The translations under genes and the position numbers were made by a program. A DNA stretch of 64,000 nt, from the NCBI GenBank assembly GCA_963580455.1, contig OY756957.1:9863001-9927000 (forward strand), read 5' to 3'. Shown piece by piece: positions 12,601 to 23,202 of the stretch; within the stretch, counting starts at the first letter, position 1; every line of letters starts with the position of its first letter. This DNA is from Euonymus europaeus (lineage: Eukaryota > Streptophyta > Magnoliopsida > Celastrales > Celastraceae). A model generated the notes under the pieces. The model was not told where the DNA came from, made no database searches, and saw only the letters and a program-made list of their open reading frames with translations.

Positions 12601-13112
12601 TGGTATGAATGAAATTTTCAGTTTTTTTTTGTTAGGTTTTTACTTTGTTTTAGTATTTTATGTTTTGGTTTTATTTACTTTTTTATTTGCAAAAGATAAA
12701 AAATTTGCAGATACCACTTTGACAAAACATAATTTTTTATGTCATGTCAGCATTTGACCTAACCAAATATGAGAAAACTTGTTCGGTGACTAGTTTTGGA
12801 ACAAAAATGAAATCACGGTTCCTGAATTAAATGAGTTGAAACTTTAATGACTGAATTAAAACGTGTCAAATCTTCCAGTGATTAAAAGTACTATTTACTC
12901 TAAATATTTAGGAACGGAATAAAAAAACAAATAAGAGATGGAAACTGAAAAAAAAATTCCTTTATTGTTGGAAGAATATGATTGATAATCAAATTGTAAC
13001 CATGCATTGTGGCAGTCAACCAATTGCTCCGTAACATAGTACCAACTTAGAGAAAAACTCACACATAAATTCACATATACATAATGGAAGTAGTTATAAA
13101 CAAAATTTTGGT
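12601..13112. other. Non-coding, AT-rich; nothing recognised
   Basis: Poly-T and TTTTATTT-rich sequence between the gypsy element 1 LTR and the kinesin pseudogene. It would hold the 3' untranslated region of the former kinesin gene. No gene is seen. Confidence 0.4.
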
Positions 13113-13738
13113 TCACAAGTTGAGAAGATTTGAAATCGGGGGTTCCAACTCAAAATCCATGGCTTCTTGTCAACCGGAACTGCAAAATTGAGCTCAAACA
13201 TCTCCTTTGACATATTCCCACCTTCACAAAATCCAGCACTCCCCTGTATATGATTGGGGTCATGTGGATCCATCCACAGCTTGCTTACAAATAGCAGTTT
13301 CCTCCATTTCCCTTTAGGAGGAACATTTCTTTTCATGTACAAATACTCTCTTTCTTCAGTTTTTAAATGTGAAGTCAACCTCTTTGCAAGTAACTCCCTA
13401 TCTCGCTTCAGTAGGGAGTATAAGAAAACCTTGATAGAGTAGAAAGTAAGCAAGAGAAACCTCAAGGACATGGAGATTGTGGGTTCATCTCCCACATGAG
13501 CTGGGATTTCAATCCCAAGCTCTGCCAAATGCTGCTCCAACCAAGTCAAGCACCTCAGTTCGACTTCCATATAAATTTGATCAGCGTGAAAACTCCCTTA
13601 AATAACAAATAAAATTATGTCCTGTGTATTTTGGAAATATAGCATACATCCCATAACTTTGGGGCTCTTCTGAGTCATTTATGTTTACCTCATCCTCTAC
13701 ATTGTATCCAGCTACTCATTTGCTTCTAGCTTAATCAC
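13113..13738 (-). pseudogene. NACK/KIN-7 kinesin pseudogene: last exon (DUF3490 tail)
   Basis: Minus strand. After an AG acceptor at 13739 it reads VIKLEANE-stop-AGYNVEDE, NDSEEPQ, FYLLFKG and then, shifted one frame, ADQIYMEVELRCLTWLEQHL, AHVGDEPTISMSL, LLKRDRELLAKRL, KLWMDPHDPNHIQ and GFCEGGNMSKEMFELNF. These are the signature blocks of the C-terminal domain of plant NACK-type kinesins. About seven residues are missing between QGSA and GFCEGG, and the segment before EPQ lacks most of the block that normally precedes FYLLFKG. A final frameshift hides the native end: ISNLLNL-stop is readable in the neighbouring frame, with its stop at 13113-13115. Confidence 0.9.
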
Positions 13739-13883
13739 CTAGTGGTACAACGAGTGCAAATGAAATAAAGTACCTCACGGATTAACAAAATTGAAGACAA
13801 TAATTTAGAAATGATGCAAATTCAACTGTACTGACCATAATTGTAAGACACTTTGATGTAGAGTAAGAGAAAGTTATATACCA

Positions 13884-14072
13884 GCTACCACACAAGTAAT
13901 TTCTTTTGGTATTGCAGTTTTGCCAGACATTCTTTAAGTTATCTCTCGTATGTTCCTATACTTCTTACATTTTCCTCAACTACATTTTGGAACATCTATT
14001 ACATTTTCTTCATATTAATAGAGCTGGAACATCGATAGCCTTGAGTGCTTTCCTTCGATGAAAAAGACCTCA
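13884..14072 (-). pseudogene. NACK/KIN-7 kinesin pseudogene: coiled-coil exon
   Basis: Minus strand: SKESTQGYRCSSSINMKKM, two stops, MFQNVVEENVRSIGTYE, a stop, LKECLAKLQYQKKLLVW. This is the conserved NACK coiled coil before the DUF3490 exon, with three nonsense changes and a decayed donor after LLV. It lies in order between the blocks at 14480-14982 and 13113-13738 on the same strand. In tobacco and Arabidopsis, NACK kinesins recruit the MAP-kinase module to the phragmoplast at cytokinesis; this relic cannot. Confidence 0.88.
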
Positions 14073-14073
14073 T

Positions 14074-14470
14074 CATTTGGCCCGTGGGCTTTGACTAGGT
14101 CTGAGCCCATAGGCCAAAGCCCAACCCAAGCCCAAAGTTATTTTCGACTTTGATAGCCCGACCCAAGGCCTCTGGCGGGACCTATTTTCAGGATAGAGCC
14201 CGCGAAGCCCAACCATTTGAGCTAGTTCGAACCTGAAGCCCAACCAAGTCCAAGTCCGAGAAATATAACATTGATATATATACACTATTATATATACCAT
14301 ATGCATATATATATATATAATGAGTAATAATAATTTGGTATTTAAGTCCGAGGCTCGACCTATTAGCTCAAGTTATTTGGGACCAGGCAGGCTTAGGCTT
14401 ACAAAATTTTCCTAGCCCAGCCTGAAATCCAAAGAGGGTTCTCAGATTGCCTGGGCCAGGCTAGTCAGCA
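14074..14470. mobile_element. MITE-like insertion with GGGCTT/AAGCCC-rich sequence
   Basis: About 400 bp rich in GCCCAA/GGCCC words with a central (AT)n run near 14295-14320. It interrupts the kinesin exon between GAGGATATCTCA (minus strand, left fragment) and TTTTTCATCGAAGG (right fragment). The flanking GAGGATATCTCA and GAGGTCTTTTTCA look like a decayed target duplication. Similar AAGCCCGACC-type repeats are common among plant hAT-type MITEs; the superfamily is inferred, not shown. Confidence 0.55.
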
Positions 14471-14479
14471 TCGTGAGAT

Positions 14480-14982
14480 ATCCTCACCTTCTCTTTGTAG
14501 GAGTCTTTCTCAAACTCAGGTTGAATCTCTGTGGATACAATGTAATCATTCTCTGGAGCTCTATTTTCAATGTCAAACTCCAAACTTGTTTAGAAGTTGA
14601 TAATGGAGAGCAAGGCGATCGTATAAAATTTTGTCGATTAGTACCGTTACCTGAAGTCAAAAGAAGCATATATTTTTCTTCTTTAAATGATTCTTGTTCT
14701 TAGGGGTTGCTTCATTGTTACCTTATTGAATATTGCTTGGAAGAGACATTACCAAGTTGTCTAAAAATTCCAACACTCTCCAGTTGTTTATCAAAATGCG
14801 ATGGTGCTGCCCTGGGAATGAAGTCTTATTATCTCTTCCTTGAGGTTAGCACTGACCCTTCTGTTAGGAGCAACCACACCTCCAATGTAATTAATTTCTT
14901 GTGAAAGTGATTGGACATAACACATTTTCCTTATTTCTTCTTGCATCTTGGCAATTGTCTCAGCAGCATCTTAGTTACCTAG
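14480..14982 (-). pseudogene. NACK/KIN-7 kinesin pseudogene: large exon, 3' half
   Basis: Minus strand, continuing the exon broken by gypsy element 2. It reads LGN-stop-DAAETIAKMQEEIRKM, VSANLKEEIIRLHSQGSTIA, then (frameshifted) KQLESV, LVMSLPSNIQ-stop, NEATPKNKNHLKKKN, NRQNFIRSPCSPLSTSKQV, and in another frame LEFDIENRAPENDYIVSTEI. A single missing T after SKQV explains that last shift. The blocks are collinear with NACK kinesins and continue into 13884-14072 beyond the MITE. The stop after LGN is a CAA to TAA change. Confidence 0.92.
14978..14982. repeat. Target site duplication CCTAG (left) of gypsy element 2
   Basis: CCTAG before the LTR at 14983. The same pentamer is at 22471-22475. In the kinesin frame it is the CTAGG of the codons for Leu-Gly, so the duplication lies in coding sequence. 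Confidence 0.95.
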
Positions 14983-15323
14983 TGATAAGAAGAATTTGCT
15001 TAAGAAAGAACGAGCAAAGATTTGCAAGAAAAGTTAAAAGGAAGAAGATAGAAAAGATGACTCAACATGTGCATGTCTTATTCATTCATTCTCTGCCACT
15101 TTAATAGTGGACTAGTACAAGAACAAACAATGAGATAATGATGCCCAAATAATAGGCCGACAACATGATTTAATGTCAACTAAATCATAACCACTATGCT
15201 GAATATCAGCAGGCTTATTAATGCATGCAATTAAAAGAAGATCAAATCCAAAGAGGGCCCACGTCTCACAACCCGCTGCCACATCAAGTAGGAAGCATGA
15301 CCTAGCCCAAGTTTCACATATCA
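14983..15323 (-). repeat. 3' LTR of gypsy element 2
   Basis: 341 bp, plus strand TGATAAGAAGAATTTGC to TTTCACATATCA. Closely similar to 22146-22470, sharing the block CCCAAATAATAGGCCGACAA. A purine-rich stretch (minus strand CAAGTGAGGAGGAA, 15324-15337) abuts it. Confidence 0.93.
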
Positions 15324-15359
15324 TTCCTCCTCACTTGTAGTATCCTAGTTCACAAGGAT

Positions 15360-16047
15360 GAACTGTGGCTAGGATTTGGAAAAATGCCATAGGTTCTCCT
15401 AGGTAGCATCCTCAATTAGCACACCTACCCATTTGACCAAGACTTTAGTTTTAAGGCAATAAGTACCTTTCTGGATCACACGTTAATCCAAGATTTTCTC
15501 CTAAATGTCTACGAAACATGCTCACATGAAAAACATTGTGGATTTGAGCCTTGGCCGATAATTTCAACCAATATGCCACTGATCCAATCTTTTAAATAAT
15601 CTTGAAGGGCCCAAAAAATGAAGTGACAAAATAAAGCCATGAAAGGCCACGATAGTTTGGCGATATGGTTGCAATTTTAGATAGACATAGTCGCCAACTT
15701 CAAATAAAACATCATGGCGGTGGCGGTCAGCTTGTCTTTTCATTCGGTAACGGGCTTGCAAGAGATTATGGCATAAGTCAAGTAGAAGAACATCTCGATC
15801 TCAAAGATATTCATCCACAGCCTAGAGAAGTGAAGTCCCTGAAATGTAAGAGACCAAGATGGGAGGTGGTACCCAATATACAGCTTCAAATAGGGTCATC
15901 TTGGTGGAGGTATGAACTCAGGTATTGTAGCTGAATTCAGCCCATGGAATCCAGTCAACCCATTTACGTGGTTGTTCGCTCGCAAAGTAGCGAAGGTATT
16001 GTTCAAGTGTTCGATTGACCACTTCCATTTCGTCGTCGGACTATAGA
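15360..16047 (-). pseudogene. gypsy element 2 integrase C-terminal half
   Basis: Minus strand: DDEMEVVNRTLEQYLRYFAS, KWVDWIPWAEFSYNT and MTLFEAVYWVPPP from about 15880 to 16047, then MKRQADRHRHDVLFEVGDYV and LQPYRQTIVAFHGF at 15564-15761, and a tail with HNVFHVSMFRRHLG and ATWENLWHF near 15390-15530. The tail resembles the chromodomain-like end of several gypsy integrases. Stops occur after EFSYNT and later. The frame is cut at 16047 by family X copy B. Confidence 0.88.
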
Positions 16048-17570
16048 TGTAACACCCTGACCTACATAATACTATATCATAGACCACAAACTAGAATGTT
16101 ACCCACATCACATCCTAAACCATCAAGTAAAAATTCAATTATCCCAATCAAGGCTACTCCATATTAAGAAAACATAGAAATTATGAAATTAAATATCATT
16201 CATTAGTTTAAACTCAAGATAAAAAAATTACCAAACATTAAATCCATAGTCATATTTCCACTATCATCCATGCAACAATCACTATAGTCCTGATACCAGG
16301 AACCCTCGGTTATTAAATGAAAACCCGAAACTTAGCACCTACCATAATATAAAATAAATTTATAATTTCTTCATTATTACTAGCTAATAAAACGTAGCTT
16401 CTGTCACATGAGTATCATCTTCATGGATCTACACGCTCACCATTAACCGCTAGATCAACATAATCATCAGAGAAATCAATACCTGCATTACAGAACTTAT
16501 ATAGTGAGTTAAAGCTCAGCAAGTAATATTTATGCATGAATGCACACGAACATCATCTTTAATGAACATTCAGCAATTTAAATCATTTATTCAGTACTTG
16601 GGCCCTAACCTAAGTACACTGCTACAGAGCAATCGGTCATAATTTTTGTTTAATTAAGTGTTCTTCAGAAGAACACTTTCCAGTCAATACAACATTTTTT
16701 GTTTTCCTGTCATCATAATCTCAACATATACCCTCCCTGTATCAGTTATACTAGTTTCATAAAAAAAATTTATTTTATGTGCATGTCGTGTATGCCATGA
16801 AATGCCATGCTTCATGTAAAGCCACAAATAGACATTATGTCAATATCTTCAATATCATCACATAATAAATCATAGTTCATTGACCATCAACCATATGAAT
16901 TTCAGTCTCATACTACATCAAAGTCTACATAGAAATTCACATTCACGTACACAAAAAATCAACACAATTAATCACGTTGTTCCGTAATACAGTTGAAATA
17001 TTACTTACCTTAGCGTGCCTCCGAAATTCCACTCTTTTCATGAAATTCATAACACTACCCATATTTATAAATGCTTATTTAAATAATTTAATTCTAATTT
17101 AATTATGGTCAAACGGGTCAACTGGTCAACCAAGGATCTGGCACATTCAACCGAGTCAAGTTCACCTGGTTGGCCTCATACGCTGGTCAATTGACCTGAG
17201 TGGATGGTACACGGGTCACCGCCAATAGAGTAGGCGGTGGAACTCACGGTGGGTGGCAGTGAGAAGCTAGTGCCCGAACGAAAGCGATGGTGATGCCCTC
17301 TAACTGATTGACGACCAGAATAGGCCAGATTGAGGCAAAGAACCTCGCGGCACACCGTAACTCCTTTACGCCGTTGACAGTTGAATTATGTTCTGTTTGC
17401 TCCGAAATCGGTGTCACCACTCTCGTCTCACTAAAACTGTCCTACTTGTACCGAAATCTCAGGCAACCACCATCGATAGCCCCTGGTTCAATTTTCATCG
17501 TTGTATATCACTAGTGAAGAGTTTCTAGGGTCTTCTCCTCGGTTCGAGTGGTTATATATATTTTATTAAC
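16048..17570 (+). repeat. Family X LTR, copy B, left part
   Basis: Begins TGTAACACCCTGACC. It shares with copy D the blocks around CTGCATTACAGAAC, ATGCATGAATGCACACGAAC (about 16480-16552) and CAAACGGGTCAACTGGTC (17110), and the GC-rich stretch after 17200. It is interrupted at about 17570 by a TIR element and resumes at 21156. Inserted in the integrase of gypsy element 2. Confidence 0.82.
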
Positions 17571-20500
17571 TATAAGTATCCCAAATCATCCCAAATTGAT
17601 GTGGCATGCCACATTGGCAAGTTGACTCATCAGTTTTAAGTTTTTGAAAATTCAAAAACTCTGCAACACTGTAACAGCTTTTTGTCAAATCAACAATTGG
17701 AAAGTGTGCTATTAGAGTCTAGCAGTGTGGTTAGTGTAACCATAGTAAGAGTGAGTTTCAAAAATTGCAAATCTCGTGCTGCTCTGAAAAACCCCAACGA
17801 AACCTCTGGAGCTATTTCGTTCTAGTTGAAGAACCATTTCGATTGTCATCGAAGCTTCGTCTGCTACAAAATTGAAGCTTATTACATTTGAAGCTTGGCT
17901 TTCTTGCATATCTATCGTTTCCCGACAACGTAAGTAAAGAAATTTGAATTATCCACTTTTTATTTCAACCATTTATCCCCAATATTTCGAGTGATGAAAT
18001 AACAAAGATGGAACCTTTTAGTCGAGAAATTTTATTAATGTGATTAGTTACTTCTAAAATGGTGATATCATACTGCTTTTTTTTTTATCGCATAGATTTT
18101 CTCAGATAGGACAGTGTGTACTTTTGCTATTGTGATGGCAGATTACTTTGAAGCATGATTCAATTTTCAGTTTCGTTGTCATCTTGTGCTATGACATTGG
18201 ATTAATCTACTGTCAAAATGAACCATAATATTAAAATTATTTGTTATTACTTTGGGGAAGTAATGCCTTTAATTACAGTTGGAACATTGAGGACTGTTAC
18301 TAAAGTGTTAGCTCTGTTTTACGTATCTATTACACCTTCAAAAACCTCAATTGCATTGGAGCTTCAGCATGCATCAATTAAGCTTGAGGATGAGTTGTAC
18401 ATTTTGTTTTATATTGAATGGTGATAAAATAGTGGTTTTTTTATCGAAATGTATTACCAAATTATGACATAGTCGTAATATCATATGCCATTGTTTACTC
18501 CCAAATTAATTTACAATGTAGTATGTGTAAACTGGATGTGATATCAGATTAATTATACTGGATAATGGGGGTGTCATTGTGCTTTAATCAATGCCTTTGG
18601 TTGAATATGACATTGAACTTTCATTGATTATCATATTAGATATTAATGGATTATATTGTGATTAAAAATAGGGATTTTATTTGCTTTCAATGACATTAAG
18701 TTACGGGTTGATTACGAAAGCGATTACATTATATTGTATTGTTAATGATCAATGTAATTATTACACTGTAAAAATTAGTTTATTACAGTGCTAATCTTTG
18801 GGTTATTTGATGTTGTTGTTTGGGTCATTTTGCAATGCAATGATGTCATTTACATTATGGATTGACATGGGTATTAATATTTATTACATTGAGATTTGGA
18901 TTTATATTGGAGTTTATGATGCAAACAATGAATATTGTATTTTCATTTAATAGTAGATACTTATTTCCATGTTATGTGGTGCTATTATAGTATGTTATTT
19001 GGTGTCATTACACTGGCCATGTCCGTTCAATCTTAAATGAAATTCTCGATGTGATTATCACGCTCTATAAGATTTGGTGCAATGTAATTAACCGGATACT
19101 CCTTTGTTTTTGAATACAAAGTGCATTGTGGCATCATATGCATGTACATCATGGACTATATATTCAATCATAGAAAAATCTTCAACAAACTCAAACAAGA
19201 TGAGTTATTCAAGTACCGGACATATTTGTTCCATCAATTTCTAAACGGCAAAAAATTCGCGTGGGTGTGCGGCATTGATGTGTTAGTCATTTATCTATTA
19301 TTTTGTAATCTAAACCCACCATATACGATGGATAAAATTGACTAGAATATTTTGTGAACAATGTTGATGTTCATTTGTAGATGTGATCTTTGTATGGACA
19401 TGTATGATACTTATTTCAATAATTTGATATGCTCATATTAATCTTGTCATTTCACTTATGAACAAAATAAAAATACACACATGGAAGAGGTGGATGCTCA
19501 ATGTAATTAAATTTATTTACAATGTGTTTTACTTATGTAAACAATGTAATATTGGATTCACAATATAATTAGCCTATTGCTTAGGGTATTTGGCCAACCA
19601 TTCAATGTAATTGAGTATTGCCCCATAAAAAATAGTAATGATCATATGCTATCATGAAGAACCACAAAAATTCATGCAACCTTGAAAACATTGTCAATTA
19701 TAATAATTACTATGAAATTTTTTACTTACATTGTTCTTACATGTGGAGATATTTATTACATTGTTAGGACATATTTTCATGTAACAAAACTGCACAAATG
19801 TTACCAATAATTAATTATTACATGATTCTTTATTACATTGTGCCTATTCTTTTTATTTATTTATTTATGAATTGCTTGCTACGCAGTGTTTTTGACATTG
19901 TTTGCCTTGGTTATGGAGTAATTTGGTTGTTGTTAGAATTAGATTGTAACATACAATGACTAATATATTATAACAAACAGTGCCTAATACATTGTTGTTA
20001 AGTCTTATTACATTTTCAGAGAAAAAAAATGTGATATGTAATTACATTATAAGTTCAGGATAATGTATTTAGTTCCAAATACTCAAAATCTTATAATGAA
20101 CGATTTTAAAAGCAAAAATCTTCTAATGAACAATTTTATTAACGAATCCTCAAACAACTCATCAATTGACTCAAACAACATCTCTGACATAGGAACATAA
20201 GATCCAGTAGGCTCAACAAACTCATATACACTCACAATAGGTTCTAACAAATTCAGCATTGTCCCACTGCACACATAAAATAACTGACAAGTAAAAACAT
20301 GCTACATATATTTCAAAAAATAATGATAAGTACATACACATTAAAATGCCCTAAAAAATATTCATGGATCTAACTACCTTGAACTATATAGTGCATTACA
20401 TTATTACATTGTCTAATAACATCGTAACAACTTCCCATCATTTACACTGACACTAAATGTCTTCCATATAGTTCCAGCTATGAGCACAATAACAAATGCA

Positions 20501-21155
20501 ATGAAGCTAATCTTAAAAACAATGTCAAATTTCCATTATTACACTATCAATTTATTGCCATACAATTTCATTTATGAACACAAATAACAAAATGCAATAC
20601 AAGTTATCTTAAAAACAATGACTAATTATCATTATTACACTATCATATTATTGCATTAGCAAACACTCAAAAATCTGATGTGTTGTTCAAACAAAAAAAA
20701 AACTAAACAAAAGACTCCATGAATACAACTCCATGAAAAAATCACACAAAATAGAATATCACACTCTGAAATCAACTAGATCTATAAAAAAAATCAGAAA
20801 AAACTCAATCCATACAAAAAAGAAAACTTGAACATTAAAAATACATTATCGAACAATAACTTACCTTAACGACGACGATGACCCTGTTGTTCCTCCAGAT
20901 TGTTCCATAGATAGTGCAAAAACAAAGAAAATGCAAATGGTAAGAGAAGAAGAAGGTACAAAACCAAGATAGATGTAGTAACCATGGTCAAAATTAAGGT
21001 TAAGACATAAGTAGAGAGAGAAGCGGGAAATCGTAATTCCTAGGCGGGAATTACTAATTTCTATAAAAAGGCTATCCTTGACTTTTCTTGTCCAAATCTA
21101 TGTGACATGATGACATGTCATGTCACGTAGATTTGGGATGAATAGTTTTGGGACG
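17571..21155. mobile_element. DNA transposon-like element with terminal inverted repeats, non-autonomous
   Basis: About 3.6 kb. The left end carries TATCCCAAATCATCCCAAAT (from 17577). The right end, read on the minus strand, carries CGTCCCAAAACTATTCATCC then CAAATCTACGTG, giving imperfect terminal inverted repeats. ATTAAC flanks both sides (17565-17570 and 21156-21161), possibly part of a longer 9 bp duplication (7 of 9 matching). Interior words ATTACATTG and CAATGTAAT recur many times between about 18.5 and 20.6 kb. No transposase is recognised; the short open frames at 19121-19345 (+) and 20083-20274 (-) match nothing I know. A Mutator-like origin is possible but unproven. Confidence 0.65.
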
Positions 21156-21493
21156 ATTAACATTTTTCATTTTATTATGTTTTATTTATTTTTTACTACT
21201 TTGCCCTCAACCCTTAGATGCAATTACCTAGCTATATGTCCCACCTTTATTTACAAATTCGCCATTACATATTATTTATTTTCTTATTCTAAAACTTTCT
21301 TCCAAAATTCGTGGTAACTATGTTTTTGATATTTGGCAAACCCATAATTTTCATTTATCGCACGGAATTTAATAAAAATACTTCAATTCTATTAAATTAC
21401 AAATATATAAAATATTAGGAGTTATTTCAACCCTATTTAACACCTATTATCTCACACCCAATAAAATGAATAATTGTCATGTCACCTCACCTT
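21156..21493 (+). repeat. Family X LTR, copy B, right part
   Basis: Collinear with copy E (about 45120-45438): ACTTTGCCCTC, CCACCTTTATTTACAAATT, GCCATTACATATTATTTATT, then TCACCTCACCTTACGAGTC. The terminal GTTACA is not preserved; the end is placed where the integrase frame of gypsy element 2 resumes. Confidence 0.8.
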
Positions 21494-22120
21494 ACGAGTC
21501 ATGTTCGACCAGATGAAGGAGTTTTTGATGCATGCTAGAGCCTTATGAAACCCAAAGTGACCACTAGTGGGAGTTGAATGATATTCGACCATGATTAAGG
21601 AAATTAGGGCGGACGTAGGTCTGAAGAAGATTTTATATCTGTTGACCAAGACCCATCAAGAAATGAAAGAGCGAAGAAAACTTCTTGGTGGACAAGGAAT
21701 TGTAAAAAGGTGTTTGTTTGGACTTCATGTTGCAACTAAGTCCACCAATTTGCAGAAGGCAAAAAGAAAGGCAGAAAATGAAATTCCACAACACGAGATA
21801 ATGAATATGCACCTTGATTTTCGGAGCTTTTCTTGTATTCAATAATATAGTCATAACCAAGAATTTTGGGCAGCCAACAGGTCTAAGCGGGTGTCGTGAT
21901 GTGCTATTCCAACAAGTATTTGAGGCATTTTTTGGTCCATGCGAACAATGAAAGCTTCTCCAATTGCAAATGGGTTAATCTCACTGTGGTTTATGGTTTG
22001 TTGAAGTCGCATGGCTTGCAATTCCTTGAGAATTAGATCAAACCTGGATTCATGACTAGCAACCATTTCATTGACCTCATTTCTCAACCCGGCATTGGTT
22101 TTTCCTCGAGTATAATCCAT
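21494..22120 (-). pseudogene. gypsy element 2: gag N-terminus and integrase zinc-finger fragment
   Basis: Minus strand. ATG 22120 opens MDYTRGKTNAGLRNEVNEMV, a coiled gag N-terminus of about 89 residues typical of gypsy elements, ending at 21851. Unassigned sequence follows, and then at 21494-21600 the integrase zinc-binding block EYHSTPTSGHFGFHKALACI and KNSFIWSNMTRKV. Everything between gag and integrase (protease, RT, RNase H) is missing, an internal deletion. Confidence 0.85.
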
Positions 22121-22130
22121 GGATCAAGAC

Positions 22131-22144
22131 TAGCTTCGATACCA
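22131..22144 (-). other. Primer binding site of gypsy element 2
   Basis: Minus strand TGGTATCGAAGC next to the LTR, a variant of the tRNA-Met complement TGGTATCAGAGC. Confidence 0.8.
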
Positions 22145-22145
22145 C

Positions 22146-22470
22146 TGATAACAATAATTTGCTTAAGCAAGAATTTGCATAGATTTGCAAGAGAAGTTGG
22201 AAGGAAGAAGACAGAGAAGAGGATGCAACGTGTCCATGCCTTATTCATTCATTCTGCACCACTTTAATAGTGGACTTACGTAATGATGCCCAAATAATAG
22301 GCCGACAACATGATTTAATGCCAACTAAATCGTTAACCACTCTACTGAATATCAACAGGCTTATTAATGCATGTCACTAACAATAAGATCAAGTCCAAAG
22401 AGAGGCCACGTCTCACAACCTACTGACACATCAAGGACGAAGCATGACCTGGCCTAGGTTTCACATATCA
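22146..22470 (-). repeat. 5' LTR of gypsy element 2
   Basis: 325 bp, plus strand TGATAACAATAATTTGC to TTTCACATATCA, followed by CCTAG at 22471-22475. Matches 14983-15323 apart from small indels. Confidence 0.93.
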
Positions 22471-22741
22471 CCTAGTCTATTATAAGCTACCTCCTTATGT
22501 AGTACTTCAAGAGCTCGATTTGCCTATTCTCCAATCTGCTCCTATAAATGCTTAAGTTTATGGATTTGATGCATAAGCGTGAAGGGAGCAATTGAGGATT
22601 GCCTCATAGACTACCTTAAGAAGATTGTTCTTCTTGTCTTGCCATTGCACCTATCTCTTCCTTTCAACGTAGCAAGAATATGAGAGACACTTCTTAACAG
22701 ATGGACAAGGTGATTCAAGAAGGTTGGAATGCTCACATACC
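22471..22741 (-). pseudogene. NACK/KIN-7 kinesin pseudogene: large exon, 5' half
   Basis: Minus strand after an AG acceptor: VCEHSNLLESPCPSVKKCLS, then in a second frame SMRQSSIAPFTLMHQIHKLK, two stops at Gln/Glu positions, and ANRALEVLHKEVAYNRLG, ending exactly at the gypsy element 2 target site. The next residues (GN-stop-DAAETIAKMQ) are at 14950-14982 across the insertion, so this is one exon cut in two. Confidence 0.93.
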
Positions 22742-22808
22742 TAAAAATAAAATGAAAGGTAAGTAAAAACTGAGAGAGAGAAAGAGCGAGGGGGGAGGTG
22801 TGTGAAAC

Positions 22809-22901
22809 CTTTTGGTCCTCCTGAAGTTTCCTTCGCAAATCCTCCACCTGGGATTGAGAAAGATCTCGTTGGCATCTTAGCTCTTTCATTTCCATCTCCA
22901 T
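22809..22901 (-). pseudogene. NACK/KIN-7 kinesin pseudogene: coiled-coil exon
   Basis: 93 bp, 31 codons, with AG acceptor and GT donor intact: EMKELRCQRDLSQSQVEDLR then RKLQEDQK. It matches the neck/coiled-coil exon of NACK-type kinesins and is still open. Confidence 0.93.
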
Positions 22902-22992
22902 CTGCAAGTAAAAGATAATTACCATAATTGTTTTGCATTCAATTCCTATAACAAATGCATTTAGATGAAGCCAAACTCATATTGTCATTTAC

Positions 22993-23105
22993 CTGCCATG
23001 TATTTTTAATTATTTTTTCTTAGACGGGTCGGGGGTTCGCAGCTCTACTTCCAGCCTTGCTACTTCTTTCTGCAAATTTTATAATAGCTGCTTGTCTGAA
23101 ACAAC
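22993..23105 (-). pseudogene. NACK/KIN-7 kinesin pseudogene: coiled-coil exon
   Basis: Between an AG acceptor and a GT donor: VVSDKQLL-stop-NLQKEVARLEVELRTP and DPSKKK-stop-LKI. The two stops interrupt an otherwise clear match to the start of the NACK stalk. Confidence 0.92.
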
Positions 23106-23202
23106 CTGATATATGTTCAAGGATCAAATAACTAAAATTTCTATTTTCTACCCAAAATTAGTGGAAAGATAAAACCAATGTAAGCTAGTGGTGAATGAGT
23201 AC

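Larger units (their letters stand above)
14983..22470 (-). mobile_element. Ty3/gypsy element 2, internally deleted, with nested insertions
   Basis: LTRs at 14983-15323 and 22146-22470 with identical CCTAG flanks. Minus-strand order: primer site and gag N-terminus at the right (21851-22144), integrase zinc-finger region at 21494-21610, a family X LTR with its own insertion (16048-21493), and integrase C-terminus at 15360-16047. Protease, RT, RNase H and the integrase catalytic core are absent, so it is non-autonomous. It was inserted into the large exon of the kinesin gene. Confidence 0.93.

Noticed and set aside
13254..13442. Plus-strand 62-residue open frame
   Set aside because: Antisense shadow of the kinesin DUF3490 exon.
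22741..22938. Minus-strand open frame of 65 residues with RSFSIPGGGF
   Set aside because: Overlaps, in another frame, the kinesin exon at 22809-22901 and its introns; the kinesin match is decisive.
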